Shown here piece after piece: positions 30,093 to 32,026 of a stretch of 32,026 nt of DNA. Under the pieces are notes generated by a model. It ran no database searches. It was not told the DNA's origin and saw only the letters and a program-made list of their open reading frames with translations. Both the position numbers and the translations under genes were made by a program. Position 1 is the first letter of the stretch, and every line of letters begins with the position of its first letter. The DNA comes from a virus: positions 1 through 32,026 of the IMG/VR virus record IMGVR_UViG_3300021964_000287, one strand, 5' to 3'.

Positions 30093-32026
30093 CTATTTAG
30101 TTGTTTTACGTTCTATACCGTCCCATTCGCCCTTAGGCATAGGTTGTTTAATTCTTTCTTTATATAAATCTGCTAAAACAGGATTCCAGTTATGCTGATC
30201 TATAATTTCTATTTGATGTGCAACTGTGCTCCATTCTCTGTTTTGATATGCATCAACCATTCTGTTTACTACTCTTGCATACTTGTGATCATTTAGTATA
30301 GTATAAATTGTTACAGGATCAGTTTGTCCTTTTACAGCAATTTTATCTAGCATTACTAAATTTTCTGGAGTGTTTATTTGTTTTAGTGTATGCTCAGTAA
30401 ACATAAAGAATACACCATACTCTTTTGTTTGTGCTTCTAGTCTTGCCGCTAAGTTTACACTATCACCTAATACAGTATAATCAAAACGTTGATTACTTCC
30501 CATATTACCTACAACTGCGTCACCTGTATTAATACCTATACCAACACCCAACTCCATAAGTCCATCTTCTTTAAGCTCTTTGTTAAGATTTTTAAGTTCT
30601 ACTTCCATTTCCTGTGCCGTCTCTATTGCCAACTGAGCATGATTATCAACATCCAGTGGAGCATTCCATATAGCCATTAAGGCATCACCTATATACTTGT
30701 CTATAGTTCCTTCTTTACGCATTACTAGATCAGTCATTGGCGTCATATATCTGTTTATAAGTTTACCTAAGCCTTGTGGGTCTGTTTTAAACTGTTCCGA
30801 TATAGGAGTAAATCCGCGAATGTCTGAGAACAAGTAGGTCATTGTTCTTGTGTCTCCACCTAAACGTAATAGGCTTGGATCTTTTTGTAACTTCTTAACC
30901 ATTGCTGGTGCTAGGTAATGCTCAAATTGTTTCTTAATTTGTTCTCGTAATTTAAATTGTTTGTAGAAGTTATTAAATGCCGCCTGTGTAAATATTAAGA
31001 AGCCGCCTATTACAGGGAATGTAGCATCTAATAATACTAATTGTGACGTATATAAATGTACACTATAATACCCTATTCCGCCCAAGATAAGCAACGATAC
31101 TGGCGCCGTTAGTAGTAAAGGGAGTCTATATACTGCTACTGCTACTAGAACCATTATCAGAAGGGCTATCACAAGCTCGTAGAACGCGGCTGTTTGGCTT
31201 CGTGTTATGTTACTGCCACTTATAAAGTTCTGTAGCATATGAGCTTGTATCTGCTGTGGATATAAGTTTCCTCTAGGCGTAGGTACCGGATTAGCAATAC
31301 CTTCTGCTGTGACACCCACTATAACCATTTTACCTGCTAGATCTGGTATGCTGTCTGCTCCGGTATATTCTATAGTTTCAAATTTGTTATTAAATCTTAT
31401 ATATGCTGTGCCATCAGGCTGAGTAACAATAGGTTCAAATCCTTTAACAGCAATTTCCTGTATACCTATTTCACTTGTTTTAACTATATAACTTTTATTG
31501 CCAGTTTTAACTCTCAACATTTCCACAGCAAAACTAGGATAAATTTTTTCACCTACTGTGATTGCTAGTGGATATGTTCTTGTTTGATTGTCTGGTTGTG
31601 GTGCAGAAGCATTTACTCCTTTTCCATTTGACATTACTTCCAGCATAGGTACATTAGTTACTAAGTTAGGCCACTTTAACAAATAGTCTTTTGCTGGTAC
31701 AGGACCAATAGTTCCTGTGCCTATATGAGGGCCTGATGTTTTTATACCTTTAACACTAGGTGTTTGGCTTAACACATTATAATTAATAGGGTTTCGTCTT
31801 GCTCCAGGAACATTTACTTTATTTTGTTCTAAAAAACTAGCAAAAGTTGGATCTCCACCAAAACGATCTTCTTCTGGAAACATTATGGTCCAACCCACCA
31901 CTCCACTATTTTTACTAGCAACATCTACAATTAGTTGAGCATAGTATTGTCTTGGAAAAGGATATTGTCCATAAGTTGCTAAAGTGTTTTCACCAAAGTT
32001 TAACAATACAACATCTTCACTTTGTA
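30093..32026 (-). CDS. CHASE2-domain membrane adenylate/guanylate cyclase, class III (partial at right edge)
   Basis: The frame is open to base 32026, so the N-terminus is missing; at least 643 residues are present (numbers below count from the TTG at 32006). Residues 1-270 match a CHASE2 extracytoplasmic sensor (SEDVVLLNFGENTLATYG, then YPFPRQYYAQL, later DLAGKMVIVGVTAEG). Three membrane helices follow (about 276-345), then a class III cyclase domain: metal ligands D395 (FSDIRGFT) and D441 (YIGDALMAIW), base-selecting K437 and T511, and transition-state N518 and R522 (SVNLAARLE). K plus T points to an ATP-using class IIIb enzyme making cAMP (inference). All catalytic residues are kept. The last codons overlap the next gene's late promoter, tying it to the phage genome. 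Confidence 0.92.
   Translation of the reverse strand, partial: QSEDVVLLNFGENTLATYGQYPFPRQYYAQLIVDVASKNSGVVGWTIMFPEEDRFGGDPTFASFLEQNKVNVPGARRNPINYNVLSQTPSVKGIKTSGPHIGTGTIGPVPAKDYLLKWPNLVTNVPMLEVMSNGKGVNASAPQPDNQTRTYPLAITVGEKIYPSFAVEMLRVKTGNKSYIVKTSEIGIQEIAVKGFEPIVTQPDGTAYIRFNNKFETIEYTGADSIPDLAGKMVIVGVTAEGIANPVPTPRGNLYPQQIQAHMLQNFISGSNITRSQTAAFYELVIALLIMVLVAVAVYRLPLLLTAPVSLLILGGIGYYSVHLYTSQLVLLDATFPVIGGFLIFTQAAFNNFYKQFKLREQIKKQFEHYLAPAMVKKLQKDPSLLRLGGDTRTMTYLFSDIRGFTPISEQFKTDPQGLGKLINRYMTPMTDLVMRKEGTIDKYIGDALMAIWNAPLDVDNHAQLAIETAQEMEVELKNLNKELKEDGLMELGVGIGINTGDAVVGNMGSNQRFDYTVLGDSVNLAARLEAQTKEYGVFFMFTEHTLKQINTPENLVMLDKIAVKGQTDPVTIYTILNDHKYARVVNRMVDAYQNREWSTVAHQIEIIDQHNWNPVLADLYKERIKQPMPKGEWDGIERKTTK
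30094..30101 (-). promoter_or_regulatory. Late promoter octamer ACTAAATA, leaderless spacing (119-aa gene)
   Basis: ACTAAATA, then GTAGT, then ATG 30088. The octamer spans the last sense codons and part of the TAG stop of the cyclase gene. One mismatch from NATAAATA. Confidence 0.68.

Overview
The window is part of the genome of a tailed, T4-like phage (a myovirus), most likely marine. The DNA is AT-rich, genes abut or overlap by 1-14 bases, and T4-type replication, packaging, neck, sheath and tube genes are recognisable: uvsX, gp32, gp17, gp16, gp4, gp19, gp18, gp13, gp14 and gp15. From memory of the families, the protein types look closest to T4-like cyanophages and pelagiphages. The host cannot be read from this window, and no photosynthesis gene, integrase or CRISPR array is present.

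Layout. Nearly everything from 24.7 kb down to base 1 is transcribed right to left. In that order: tRNA-Ser; a glycosyltransferase-like protein; a PLP aminotransferase; an amidinotransferase; two related 2OG-Fe(II) oxygenases; a sugar-nucleotide epimerase; a small membrane protein and a conserved unknown; neck protein gp13; a sulfotransferase; a frameshifted dNMP kinase; tail sheath gp18; a small early cassette; tail tube gp19; a tube-like baseplate protein; an acyl carrier protein; a small unknown; head-completion gp4; an ADP-ribosyltransferase-like protein; small terminase gp16; two head-cluster unknowns; large terminase gp17; another oxygenase; a 573-aa unknown; gp32; and uvsX, cut by the window edge. 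From 24.7 to 29.7 kb genes run left to right: radical SAM enzyme, gp14, a coiled-coil protein, gp15, a Nudix hydrolase and an unknown. The last 2.3 kb is leftward again: a 119-aa protein and a CHASE2-class III nucleotidyl cyclase that runs off the right edge.

Regulation is unusually legible. Three sigma70-type promoters (TTGACA/TTGACT, 16-17 bp spacer, TATACT/TATAAT) drive gp32-uvsX, a cassette between gp18 and gp19, and a small membrane-protein gene. Sixteen T4-type late-promoter octamers (NATAAATA or close) lie in front of genes on both strands. In ten of them the octamer ends exactly 5 bases before the ATG, so the predicted transcript begins at the start codon. These genes also lack a Shine-Dalgarno sequence. 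Genes with longer leaders (gp18, gp19, the amidinotransferase, the 232-aa protein) do have one. This looks like a genome-wide leaderless late-expression design.

Working together: late genes build head, neck and tail. The accessory enzymes (amidinotransferase, aminotransferase, epimerase, oxygenases, sulfotransferase, ACP, radical SAM enzyme, cyclase, ADP-ribosyltransferase-like protein) are woven into the same late operons. They are therefore probably made late, for modifying a glycan, small molecule or host protein, or for packaging into the virion. No product or substrate can be fixed from sequence alone.
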